Source: Pogostemon cablin
Lineage: Eukaryota > Streptophyta > Magnoliopsida > Lamiales > Lamiaceae
Assembly: GCA_023678885.1 (NCBI GenBank)
Contig: CM042994.1
Location: 19,749,073-19,813,072, forward strand
Direction of reading: 5' to 3'
Length of the DNA stretch: 64,000 nt
The position numbers and the translations under genes were made by a program. Every line of letters starts with the position of its first letter. Position 1 is the first letter of the stretch. Below are positions 45,173 to 56,340 of this stretch, piece by piece. The notes under the pieces are model-generated. The model saw only the letters and a program-made list of their open reading frames with translations, was not told the origin of the DNA and searched no databases.

Positions 45173-46429
45173 GTGGAGACAGCACTAAATGCCCAAGAAG
45201 ACCCATCCTGGCTATGGCACCGAAGGTTCGGGCATTTCAACTTCTACGGCCTAAAGCTACTTCAACAGAAAAATATGATGAGAGATCTTCCACCAATCCA
45301 ACCAAAAGAGGATGTATGCGAAAAATGCATAGAAGGCAAGCAACACAAGAACCCATTCCCATCAGGACAAGCATGGAGAGCAAAACAAGCTTTGGAGCTG
45401 GTTCACACCGACGTATGCGGGCCAATGAGGACGCCAACATTCGAAAAGAACATGTTCTTCATTCTCTTTATTGACGACTATACAAGAATGACTTGGGTGT
45501 ACTTCGTGAAATAAAGGTCAGAAGTCTTCTCTATCTTCAAGAAGTTCAAGAATCTAGTGAAAAACTAAAGCAGTCAAAGAATCAAGGTTCTACGCAGCGA
45601 TAGAGGGATGGAGTACACATCCAAGGAGTTCAACAAATTCTATGAAGAAGGAGTCAACCATCAGCTAACAGTTGGCTACGCTCCAGAACAAAATAGAGTC
45701 TCAAAGAGAAAGAACAGGACAGTAATGGAGATGGCAAGAACAATGCTAGCAGAAAAAGGAATGCCCAAGATATTCTGGGCAGAAGCAGTCTACACCATAG
45801 TCTACTTGCTGAATAGGTGTCCAACAAAGGCAATACAAAATAAAACACCAGTTGAAGCCTGGAGTGGACGAAAGCCGTCAGCAAAACATCTAATAGTGTT
45901 TGGGAGCATCTACTACGCGCACATCCCAAAAGAGAAGAGACACAAGCTGGAAGAGAAGACTGAGAAATGCATATTTCTCGGATACAACTCTCAGTCCAAA
46001 GGCTATCGATTCTACAGTCTCAAGACAAAAAAACTAATCATCAGTCGAGATGTCGAGTTCGATGAAAATGCATTGTGGAACTGGGATGAAGAAAAAGTCG
46101 AGAAGAAAAGTATTATGATGCCACAAATACGAGGACCAAGTGCATATCAAGAAGTTCAAGAAGAAGAACCAAAAACTCCAGAAGAATCTCCACTACCTCC
46201 AAGTCCTGAGGATCCAGCACCTAAAGTTCAAGAAGGACGGGCCTCAGATGAAACACCGAGAAAGGTGAAGACTCTAAGAGACATCTACGAGACGTGCAAC
46301 CACGCAACTATGGAACCAAAAAATCTTGAGGCCATCATCAACAAAAAAGCATGGAGAAAAAGAACAAGGTTCAAGACAACAAAAGTTCGGGATCATCGAA
46401 ATGCGCATCAAGGGGGAGTGATAAAATAG
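45173..46429 (+). pseudogene. Copia 2 integrase, then truncated pol
   Basis: 45173-45514 holds the zinc-binding GAG-pre-integrase (WLWHRRFGHFNF...CEKCIEGKQ) and the first catalytic Asp region (HTDVCGPM...FIDDYTR). A TAA at 45512-45514 breaks the integrase core. The core resumes at 45608 (EYTSKEFNKF...) through RVSKRKNRTVMEMARTML to the GYNSQSKGYRFY C-terminal part. After a Pro/Glu-rich linker and a PKNLEAIINKKAW patch, the sequence jumps to the last residues before the 3' LTR, omitting reverse transcriptase and RNase H. Confidence 0.88.
46408..46418 (+). other. Polypurine tract of Copia element 2
   Basis: TCAAGGGGGAG directly before the TG of the 3' LTR. Confidence 0.85.
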
Positions 46430-46756
46430 TTGATGAACATTTACTTGAAGATTACTTAATAACTAAGATAAAAGAATACTTAGTAATTAAGATAAAAGAT
46501 TACTTAGTAACTAAGATAAAAGAATACTTATTAACTAAGATTACTTAGTAACTAAGATTGGATTATATCCAATATCCTTTATCCCCTATAAATATGGGAT
46601 GTAGCATGCATATTTGTAATCAACTAAGAATCCCATCAATTAAATTCTTTCTCTCAATAACAATGCCTCCCACTTAGTCTTTTTAACTATCCTCTCTCCT
46701 CTGTATTTCCTACCATATCCCAAATGGCACACATCAAATTATTTTAGATACCAACA
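46419..46756 (+). repeat. 3' LTR of Copia element 2
   Basis: 338 bp, the same ends as the 5' LTR, with an extra 48-bp copy of the internal AAGAATACTTAGTAA(C/T)TAAG-type repeat. Confidence 0.92.
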
Positions 46757-46761
46757 TAGGG

Positions 46762-47920
46762 CAACCTGTTCTCATTATTAAGAATGTTATTATAGATTTA
46801 TTATATTCGGTGTTATGAATAGCTTAGATTTTAATTCTTCTTTTTATTTAATCCTTATCCGTCTCGTGTATTTTTTTTTATGTATACAAGTGTGAGGAGA
46901 TTAACAAAGAGAACTTTTTAGGTTGATGGGGCGAGGGTAAGATAAATGAGTGATATTTTTGGTAATTTTAATAGAAAAAGTGAATAAAATTATTGTGCTC
47001 AAGTTAATAAATTGTAAAAAGTAAGGTGACATTTTCCTAGTTGATGGAACACCCCAATCTCTCTAAAACATGCTTGGGCATGCAAACAAACAAGTGATGT
47101 TCAGCTTTCTTCAGAATTTAGACTTGCTGGTATAGAAAGATAGGAGATATAAGTGATGCACAAAAAGTTTAAGTGGTTGAAAGCTTGATGTAATGCTGCA
47201 CATTTTTCTATTTATGCGAGACTGCCAATAATTTTGTGTCTTTCCTCTTAACTATATAAAGGTGAACTAATTTTTCTTTTTCTTTCTATTTAATTTTTCT
47301 GTTTCTTGGCCCTACTGCTAACTGCTGAGGGACTGCAACACCTTAGTACACTGGAGGTATATAACTTCTTATTGGGAAAAGGTCTTGTATGCTAGTCCTA
47401 GGAGCCAGAGCAGGGTTTTATTAGAAGCCTATTGCAACACTTGATTTTGCACCCACCAATTATGATGTCACATAACTTGTGTAATTTCTTGGTTCTTTAT
47501 TTTATTGGGATAATTTCATATTTAGTCCCTTAAGAATTTCTCAATGCCAAAAATGTCTCAAAACTGGCAGATTTAGTCCCATAGGAATTTTTCATCTAAA
47601 TTGTTAATAGTTGACGAAATATTTTGAACCATTAACAAGACCAAAACGGACTATGTCTATTTTGAAACATAGAAAATAATATAAATTTGGAAGTTTATAA
47701 TAATATAAGTTAATTTAGAATGAAAATTTTGGATTATAATATTCTTATGGGACCAAAATCGCTAGCTATGTGACCAGTATATTCCTACGAGACTATAATT
47801 GAATTGAAGGAATTCTTATGGGACTAAATGCGAAATTTTTCCATATTTTATTATATACTTGAAATGTACCGAGTTGATGAGCTGATTCAAAGTCCTTTTT
47901 ATGTCGTGTGCTTATCATTT
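46762..47920. other. Intergenic or old intron, no gene
   Basis: Contains a MULE-like MITE relic with paired TTTAGTCCC/GGGACTAAA ends at about 47511-47845. No coding exon recognised. Confidence 0.45.
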
Positions 47921-48020
47921 ATCTCTATTTATCATAATTTTAAATAGGCAAGATGCCGGAAACTTAATTTATCTCTGTTTATCATAATTTTAAATAGGCA
48001 AGATGCCGGAAACTTAATTT
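47921..48020. repeat. 50-bp tandem duplication
   Basis: Units 47921-47970 and 47971-48020 are identical apart from one base. Each contains the GGCAAGATGCCGGAAAC block. Confidence 0.95.
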
Positions 48021-48436
48021 ACCAGCAGGATGTGTCAAACAAAACTCTATCTAGTGTAACATTCGTCAAATCCAATTTTCAGATAGTTTTCATATACTGG
48101 TTAATCCTTTGGTGTCTCACTCACATTTGGTTTATACCATAAGCCAAATGGTGAAATTATAATTATACATTTAGAATTAATTCTAAATCTTAAAAATAAA
48201 TAATAAGTAAACTTTAGTGGTAAAATATATCCTAAACAATGAATATAAAATATATCTTAAATCATAAGTTGAAATTATAATTATACCTCTAAAATTAATT
48301 TTTTAAAAAATAAGAAATAAAACGAAAAATTTAATAATAATAATAATAATAATAAACAGACAGTAAATTACACTAATTTTAACCGTAGCGAATTGGGGGT
48401 GAGTGATGGGAGTGGGACCGGTTGTATGAAATTGAA

Positions 48437-48475
<39 letters not shown>

Positions 48476-48913
48476 CCTACCCAAGTTATTGCCATTTGAA
48501 ATTTATAAAAAATAATTATTTTTTAAAATTGAATGTGGTGGTTTATTGAAGAGACGTATTATAAGCGGATTATAAAAGCACGGTCATTTGTGAACACATA
48601 TTTCCTGTTACGTTTTAGTGTTACATTTCCTGTTACAAACCGCTGGATGATTGACACGTATGATACACTAATCTATACCCTAACAATCAACCATAAGGGA
48701 AAAGATTGAGATTTTACTCTCCGCATACGTGTCACTCATCTGACGCGTGTAACAGGAGATGCAATACCAAAATGTAACAGAACATCCAAGGTGGTCATTT
48801 GCAGGTTGGCGTATTGGGGGCTGGCTAGTTGGGGGCCGTGGGGGCGACACGCCTAACACACACGAAGAAGTAGAGTTCAATAGAGTTCAATAGATTAAAT
48901 CCGATTTCTGTTC

Positions 48914-49187
48914 TAAGGATTGATAATTTCTCAAAAATGGTCATCCGGTGTCCGAAATTAGTCATTTTAGTCAACTTTTGGTCATTTTTATCCACTTTTG
49001 ATCCTTTCAGTCCACTTTTGATAATTAAAGTTTTCAGATAAAATGACCAAAAGTGAATAAAAAGGATAAAAAATGGACTAAGGGACTAATTTTGAACAAC
49101 AGAAAACCACTTTTGAGAAATTATTAATTTTTAGGGCTGAAATCGAATTTAGCATATCCTAAAGATTCAAAATTGATATTTACCCAG
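48914..49187. mobile_element. MULE-like MITE inside array unit 1 (repeated in each unit)
   Basis: Imperfect palindrome with CTAAGGATTGATAATTTCTC and a reverse-matching right arm ending AAAATTGATATTTACCC. Same family as 15059-15338. Confidence 0.7.
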
Positions 49188-49360
49188 TTCAATATGGTGT
49201 GTCCTCGGTGGAAGCAGCAATTAAATTGGGTTAGGGTAAGGAAGTGATAAATGGATAGATGTCTACTCAAATTTGATAGTAGGATTTGACGGAAACCAGA
49301 TTTAATATTAATTGATGCAATGAGAGCGTATACGCCACCCAAATATGTTGACACATACTC

Positions 49361-49616
49361 CCTCCGTCCCACAACAAGTGTGGCGGAACTTTTTTACACG
49401 TAGATTAAGAGATATAATATTTAATGGGTAGTTGGGGTAGTTGAGGTGAGAGAAATAATATTTTAATGAATAGTGAGTAAGTGTATTAGTGTGAAGTGTG
49501 GGGTTATGGAAAGAGAAAAAGTTAATTTGTGTGGGTCCCTTTTAGTGGGAAATGCATCTCTTGTATTGGGACATACGGAAATTGTAAAATGCACTCCTTG
49601 TTGTGGGACGGAGGGA
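49361..49616. mobile_element. Stowaway-like MITE inside array unit 1 (repeated in each unit)
   Basis: Starts CTCCCTCCGTCCCACAAC and ends GTTGTGGGACGGAGGGA. Copies at about 51960, 54580 and 57226. Confidence 0.85.
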
Positions 49617-50136
49617 CTATAAGGAAATAATATCACATTAATACTTAATATATCTATACTATAACTAATCTAAATCTCCGAATTTTCCATATAATTATAC
49701 AATGGCACATTCGTCAGAGTTACATCTATTAAAATTTTCGAGCCGCTCGTAGGCTCGACTCGACTCGAAAAAACTCGAGCTCGGCTCGTATGTACTCGAG
49801 CTCGAGTTCGAGCCCCTTAAAAGCTCGTTTTGTTGTCGAGCCGAGCTTGCGAGTACTCGAGACTTTTAATAAAATAATAATATAATATATATATATATAT
49901 ATAATATAAGACAAAATCTCTTGTGATACGCCATTTATGTGAGACGGTTTGTGAGATGTATTAAAGTATGTCTTTTATTTAGATAAAATATGTTTAATGG
50001 TTATTAAAACATGTTATCTAAAGTATGTTGGATTATGTATTAAAGTATGATTTTTAGCGTGTTATAATTCGATATATTATTGACATACTTTAACTATAAA
50101 TAAACATACTTTATCTATCAAATAAGTATACTTTAA

Positions 50137-50284
50137 TGATGGGTCGACCCGTCTCACAAATAACCCGTCTCACAAGAGAGTCTATCATAATATTAGAGAG
50201 ACTCTCTTGTGAGACGGGTTATTTGTGAGACGGATGTTAGACGGGTCGACCCATCATTAAAATATGTTTATTGTTTAGTTAAAC
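50137..50284. repeat. Long palindrome in array unit 1 (repeated at about 52722, 55355 and 58000)
   Basis: Two arms related to the GAGAC MITE face each other around a spacer of about 13 bp (ATCATAATATTAG). The inner 35 bp of each arm match perfectly (GTCTCACAAGAGAGTCT against AGACTCTCTTGTGAGAC) and outer matches extend further (GATGGGTCGACCCGTCT). Confidence 0.9.
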
Positions 50285-50444
50285 TATGTTTATTTATAGT
50301 CAAAGTATGTTAATAATAAGACAAAGACTTGCCTAGGCCCGTCTTTTTCTTCAAAAATGGTACAACCGGATCCCAATTGAAATTTTGGTTAAAATCATGT
50401 CACGTCAATAGTCAAATATCCAACTCAATTTTTCTACGCTAAAC

Positions 50445-50600
50445 TCGTCTTTCTTCTCTTGTCTTCATCCTCTTTCTCCCCCTTACTTTCCCTCTCCCTT
50501 TCTCACATCTTTCTTCTCTTGTCTTCTTCCTCTTTCTCCCCTTACTTTTCCTCTCCCTTTCTCACAAAGAAGCACACTCTCGAAAATAGCTTCCTATTAT
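50445..50600 (+). promoter_or_regulatory. Pyrimidine-rich, 5'-UTR-like tract (one per array unit)
   Basis: Two similar blocks of CTTTCTTCTCTTGTCTTC(A/T)TCC type lead to a GC-richer stretch with GGTCCTCCTAATCGG. Plant genes often have such a leader. Only the fourth copy (about 58310-58583) continues into downstream gene-like DNA. Confidence 0.35.
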
Positions 50601-50736
50601 CTACTCCTTGCAGCGGCTGAGGATCTAAGCTGTGGCGTCGTTTTACCAGGTCCTCCTAATCGGACTTTTCCCTTAAGACATCTCGAAATTTCGGTGAAGG
50701 CTCGTATGAAGGCAATTTTATGATTTCTCGAAATAT

Positions 50737-51054
50737 GTGTCTAACTCACATTTGGTTTATACCACCAAATGGTGAAATTATAATTATACATTTAGAATTA
50801 ATTCTAAATCTTAAAAATAAATAATAAGTAAACTTTAGTGGTAAAATATATCCTAAACAATGAATATAAAATATATCTTAAATCATAAGTTGAAATTATA
50901 ATTATACCTTTAAAATTAATATTTTAAAAAATAAGAAATAAAACGAAAAATTTAATAATAATAATAATAATAAACAGACAGTAAATTACACTAATTTTAA
51001 CCGTAGCGAATTGGGGGTGAGTGATGGGAGTGGGACCGGTTGTATGAAATTGAA

Positions 51055-51087
<33 letters not shown>

Positions 51088-53329
51088 CCTACCCAAGTTA
51101 TTACCATTTGAAATTTATAAAAATTAATTATTTTTTAAAATTGAATGTGGTGGTTTATTGGAGAGACGTATTATAAGCGGATTATAAAAGCACGGTCATT
51201 TGTGAACACATATTTCCTGTTACGTTTTAGTGTTACATTTCCTGTTACAAATCGTTGGATGATTGACACATATGATACACTAATCTATACCCTAACAATC
51301 AACCATAAGGGAAAAGGTTGAGATTTTACTCTCCGCATACGTGTCACTCATCTGACGCGTGTAACAGGAGATGCAATACCAAAATGTAACAGAACATCCA
51401 AGGTGGTCATTTGCAGGTTGGCGTATTGGGGGCTGGCTAGTTGGGGGCCGTGGGCGCGACACGCCTAACACACACGAAGAAGTAGAGTTCAATAGATTAA
51501 ATCCGATTTCTGTTCTAAGGATTGATAATTTCTCAAAAATGGCCATCCGGTGTCCGAAATTAGACATTTTAGTCAACTTTTGGTCATTTTTATCCACTTT
51601 TGATCCTTTCAGTCCACTTTTGATAATTAGAGTTCTCAGATAAAATGACCAAAAGTGAATAAAAAGGATAAAAAATGGACAAAGGGACTAATTTTGGACA
51701 ACGGAAAACCACTTTTGAGAAATTATTAATTTTTAAGGCTGAAATCGAATTTAGCCTATCCTAAAGATTCAAAATTGATATTTACCCAGTTCAATATGGT
51801 GTGTCCTCGGTGGAAGCAGCAATTAAATTGGGTTAGGGTAAGGAAGTGATAAATGGGATAGATGTCTACTCAAAATTTAAAGTAGGATTTGACGGAAACC
51901 AGATTTAATATTAATTGATGCACTGAGAGCGTATACGCCACCCAAATATGTTGACACATACTCCCTCCGTCCCACAACAAGTGTGGTAGAACTTTTTTAC
52001 ACGTAGATTAAGAGATATAATATTTAATGGGTAGTTGAGGTGAGAGAAATAATATTTTAATGAATAGTGGGGAAGTGTATTAGTGTGAAGTGTGGGGTTA
52101 TGGAAAGAGAAAAAGTTAATTTGTGTGGGTCCCTTTTACTAAAAAGGGAAATGCATCTCTTGTATTGGGACATACGGAAATGGTAAAATGCACTCCTTGT
52201 TGTGGGACGGAGGGACTATATGGAAATAATATCGCATTAATACTTAATATATCTATACTATAACTAATCTAAATCTCCGAATTTTCCATATAATTACACA
52301 ATGGCACATTCGTCAGAGTTACATCTGTTAAAATTTTCGAGCCGCTTGTAGGCTCGGCTCGACTCGAAAAAACTCGAGCTCGGCTCGTATGTACTCGAGC
52401 TCGAGTTCAAGCCCCTTAAAAGCTCATTTTGTTGTCGAGCCGAACTTGCGAGTACTCGAGACTTTTAATAAAATAATAATATAATATATATATATAATAT
52501 AAGACAAAATCTCTTGTGATACGCCATTTATGTGAGACGGTTTGTGAGATGTATTAAAGTATGTTTTTTATTTAGATAAAATATGTTTAATGGTTATTAA
52601 AGCTTGTTATCTAAAGTATGATGTATTATGCATTAAAGTATGATTTTAGCGTGTTATAATTCGATATATTATTGACATACTTTAACTATAAATAAACATA
52701 CTTTATTTATCAAATAAGTATACTTTAATGATGGGTCGACCCGTCTCACAAATAACCCGTCTCACAAGAGAGTCTATCATAATATTAGAGAGACTCTCTT
52801 GTGAGACGGGTTATTTGTGAGACGGATGTGAGACGGGTCGACCGATCATTAAAGTATGTTTATTGTATAGTTAAACTATGTTTATTTATAGTCAAAGTAT
52901 GTTAATAATAAGGCAAAGACTTGCCTAGGCCCGTCTTTTTCTTCAAAAATGGTACAACCGGATCCCAATTGAAATTTTGGTTAAAATCATGCCACGTCAA
53001 TAGTCAAATATCCAACTCAATTTTTCTCCGCTGAACTCGTCTTTCTTCTCTTGTCTTCATCCTCTTTCTCCCCCTTACTTTCCCTCTCCCTTTCTCACAT
53101 CTTTCTTCTCTTGTCTTCTTCCTCTTTCTCCCCTTGACTTTTCCTCTCCCTTTCTCACAAAGAGGCACACTCTCGAAAATAGCTTCCTATTATCTACTCC
53201 TTGCAGCGGCTGATGATCTAAGCTGTGGCGTCGTTTTACCAGGTCCTCCTAATCGGACTTTTCCCTAAAGACATCTCGAAATTTCGGTGAAGGCTCGTAT
53301 GAAGGCAATTTTATGATTTCTCGAAATAT
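50737..53329. repeat. Array unit 2
   Basis: 2593 bp. Carries a small deletion near its start (ATACCACCAAATGG where the others have ATACC(A/C)TAAGCCAAATGG). (AAT)n at about 51055-51088. Confidence 0.9.
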
Positions 53330-53641
53330 GTGTCTCACTCACATTTGGTTTATACCCTAAGCCAAATGGTGAAATTATAATTATACATTTAGAATTAATT
53401 CTAAATCTTAAAAATAAATAATAAGTAAACTTTAGTGGTAAAATATATTCTAAATAATGAATAGAAAATATATCTTAAATCATAAGTTGAAATTATAATT
53501 ATACCGCTAAAATTAATTTTTTAAAAAATAAAATGAAAAATTTAATAATAATAATAATAATCAGACAGTAAATTACAGTAATTTTAACCGTAGCGAATTG
53601 GGGGTGAGTGATGGGAGTGGGACCGGTTGTATGAAATTGAA

Positions 53642-53694
<53 letters not shown>

Positions 53695-55954
53695 GAATCC
53701 TACCCAAGTTATTGCCATTTGAAATTTATAAAAATTAATTATTTTTTAAACTTGAATGTGGTGGTTTATTGGAGAGACATATTATAAGCGGATTATAAAA
53801 GTACGGTCATTTGTGAACACATATTTCCTGTTACGTTTTAGTGTTACATTTCCTGTTACAAACCGTTGGATGATTGAAACGTATGATACACTAATTTATA
53901 CCCTAACAATCAACCACAAGGGAAAAGGTTGAGATTTTATTCTCCGCATACGTGTCACTCATCTGACGCGTGTAACATGAGATGCAATACCAAAATATAA
54001 CAGAACATCCAAGGTGGTCATTTGCAGGTTGGCGTATTGGGGGCTGGCTAGTTGGGGGCCGTGGGGGCGACACGCCTAACACACATGAAGAAGTAGAGTT
54101 CAATAGAGTTCAATAGATTAAATCCGATTTCTGTTCTAAGGATTGATAATTTCTCAAAAATGGTCATTCGGTGTCCGAAATTAGTCATTTTAGTCAACTT
54201 TTGGTCATTTTTATCCACTTTTGATCCTTTCAGTTCACTTTTGATAATTAAAGTTCTCAGATAAAATGACCAAAAGTGAATAAAAAGGATAAAAAATGGA
54301 CTAAGAGACTAATTTTGAACAACGGAAAGCCACTTTTGAGAAATTATTAATTCTTAGGGCTGAAATCGAATTTAGCCTATCCTAAAGATTCAAAATTGAT
54401 ATTTACCCAGTTCAATATGGTGTGTCCTCGGTGGAAGCAGCAATTAAATTGGGTTAGGGTAAGGAAGTGATAAATGGGATAGATGTCTACTCAAATTTGA
54501 TAGTAGGAGTTGACGGAAACCAGATTTAATATTAATTGATGCACTGAGAGCGTATACGCCACCCAAATATGTTGACACATACTCCCTCCGTCCCACAACA
54601 AGTGTGGCGGAACTATTTTTACGTAGATTAAGAGATATAATATTTAATGGGTAGTTGGGGTAGTTGAGGTGAGAGAAATAATATTTTAATGAATAGTGGG
54701 TAAGTGTATTAGTGTAAAGTGTGGGGTTATGGAAAGAGAAAATGTTAATTTGTGTGAGTCCCTTTTACTAAAAAGGGAAATGCATCTCTTGTATTGGGAC
54801 ATACAGAAATAGTAAAATGCACTCCTTGTTGTGGGACGGAGGGAGTATAAGGAAATAATATCACATTAATACTTAATATATCTATACTATAACTAATCTA
54901 AATCTCCGAATTTTCCATATAATTACACAATGGCACATTCGTCAGAGTTACATCTGTTAAAATTTTCGAGTCGCTCGTAGGCTCGGCTCGACTCGAAAAA
55001 ACTCGAGCTCGGCTCGTATATACTCGAGCTCTAGTTCGAGCCCCTTAAAAGCTCATTTTGTTGTCGAGCCGAGCTTGCGAGTACTCGAGACTTTTAATAA
55101 AATAATAATATAATATATATAATATAAGACAAAATCTCTTGTGATACGCCATTTATGTGAGACGGTTTGTGAGATGTATTAAAATATGTCTTTTATTTAG
55201 ATAAAATATGTTTAATGATTATTAAAGCATGTTATCTAAAGTATGCTGGATTATGCATTAAAGTATGATTTTAGCGTGTTATAATTCGATATATTATTGA
55301 CATACTTTAACTATAAATAAACATACTTTATCTATCAAATAAGTATACTTTAATGATGGGTCGACCCGTCTCACAAATAACTCGTCTCACAAGAGAGTCT
55401 ATCATAATATTAGAGAGACTCTCTTGTGAGACGGGTTATTTGTGAGACGGATGTGAGACGGTTCGACCGATCATTAAAGTATGTTTATTGTATAGTTAAA
55501 CTATGATTATTTATAGTCAAAGTATGTTAATAATAAGGCAAAGACTTGCCTAGGCCCGTCTTTTTTTTCAAAAATGGTACAACCGGATCCCAATTGAAAT
55601 TTTGGTTAAAATCTTGCCACGTCAATAGTCAAATATCCAACTCAATTTTTCTCCGCTGAACTCGTCTTTCTTCTCTTGTCTTCATCCTCTTTCTCCCCCT
55701 TACTTTCCCTCTCCCTTTCTCACATCTTTCTTCTCTTGTCTTCTTCCTCTTTCTCCCCTTGACTTTTCCTCTCCCTTTCTCACAAAGAGGCACACTCTCG
55801 AAAATAGCTTCCTATTATCTACTCCTTGCAGCGGCTGATGATCTAAGCTGTGGCGTCGTTTTACCAGGTCCTCCTAATCGGACTTTTCCCTAAAGACATC
55901 TCGAAATTTCGGTGAAGGCTCGTATGAAGGCAATTTTATGATTTCTCGAAATAT
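53330..55954. repeat. Array unit 3
   Basis: 2625 bp, nearly identical to unit 4. (AAT)n at about 53640-53694, longer than in units 1 and 2. Confidence 0.92.
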
Positions 55955-56266
55955 GTGTCTCACTCACATTTGGTTTATACCCTAAGCCAAATGGTGAAAT
56001 TATAATTATACATTTAGAATTAATTCTAAATCTTAAAAATAAATAATAAGTAAACTTTAGTGGTAAAATATATTCTAAATAATGAATAGAAAATATATCT
56101 TAAATCATAAGTTGAAATTATAATTATACCGCTAAAATTAATTTTTTAAAAAATAAAATGAAAAATTTAATAATAATAATAATAATCAGACAGTAAATTA
56201 CAGTAATTTTAACCGTAGCGAATTGGGGGTGAGTGATGGGAGTGGGACCGGTTGTATGAAATTGAA

Positions 56267-56340
<74 letters not shown>

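Larger units (their letters stand above)
43498..46756 (+). mobile_element. Non-autonomous Ty1/Copia element 2, lacking RT and RNase H
   Basis: LTRs at 43498-43787 and 46419-46756 and target duplication TAGGG (43493-43497 and 46757-46761). A primer-binding site GTGGTATCAGAGTCC follows the 5' LTR, and a purine tract TCAAGGGGGAG precedes the 3' LTR. The interior holds gag, protease, GAG-pre-integrase and integrase, then stops. The frame passes from the linker after integrase straight to about 40 residues before the 3' LTR, so the roughly 1.5 kb coding reverse transcriptase and RNase H is gone. Gag and pol are also broken by stops near 44464 and 45514 and a frameshift near 45117. The element could only have moved with help from a relative. 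Confidence 0.93.
48112..50736. repeat. Array unit 1
   Basis: 2625 bp. Its left edge joins unique DNA (TTAATCCTTTG) rather than the ATTTCTCGAAATAT junction seen before units 2-4. (AAT)n at about 48435-48475. Confidence 0.9.
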
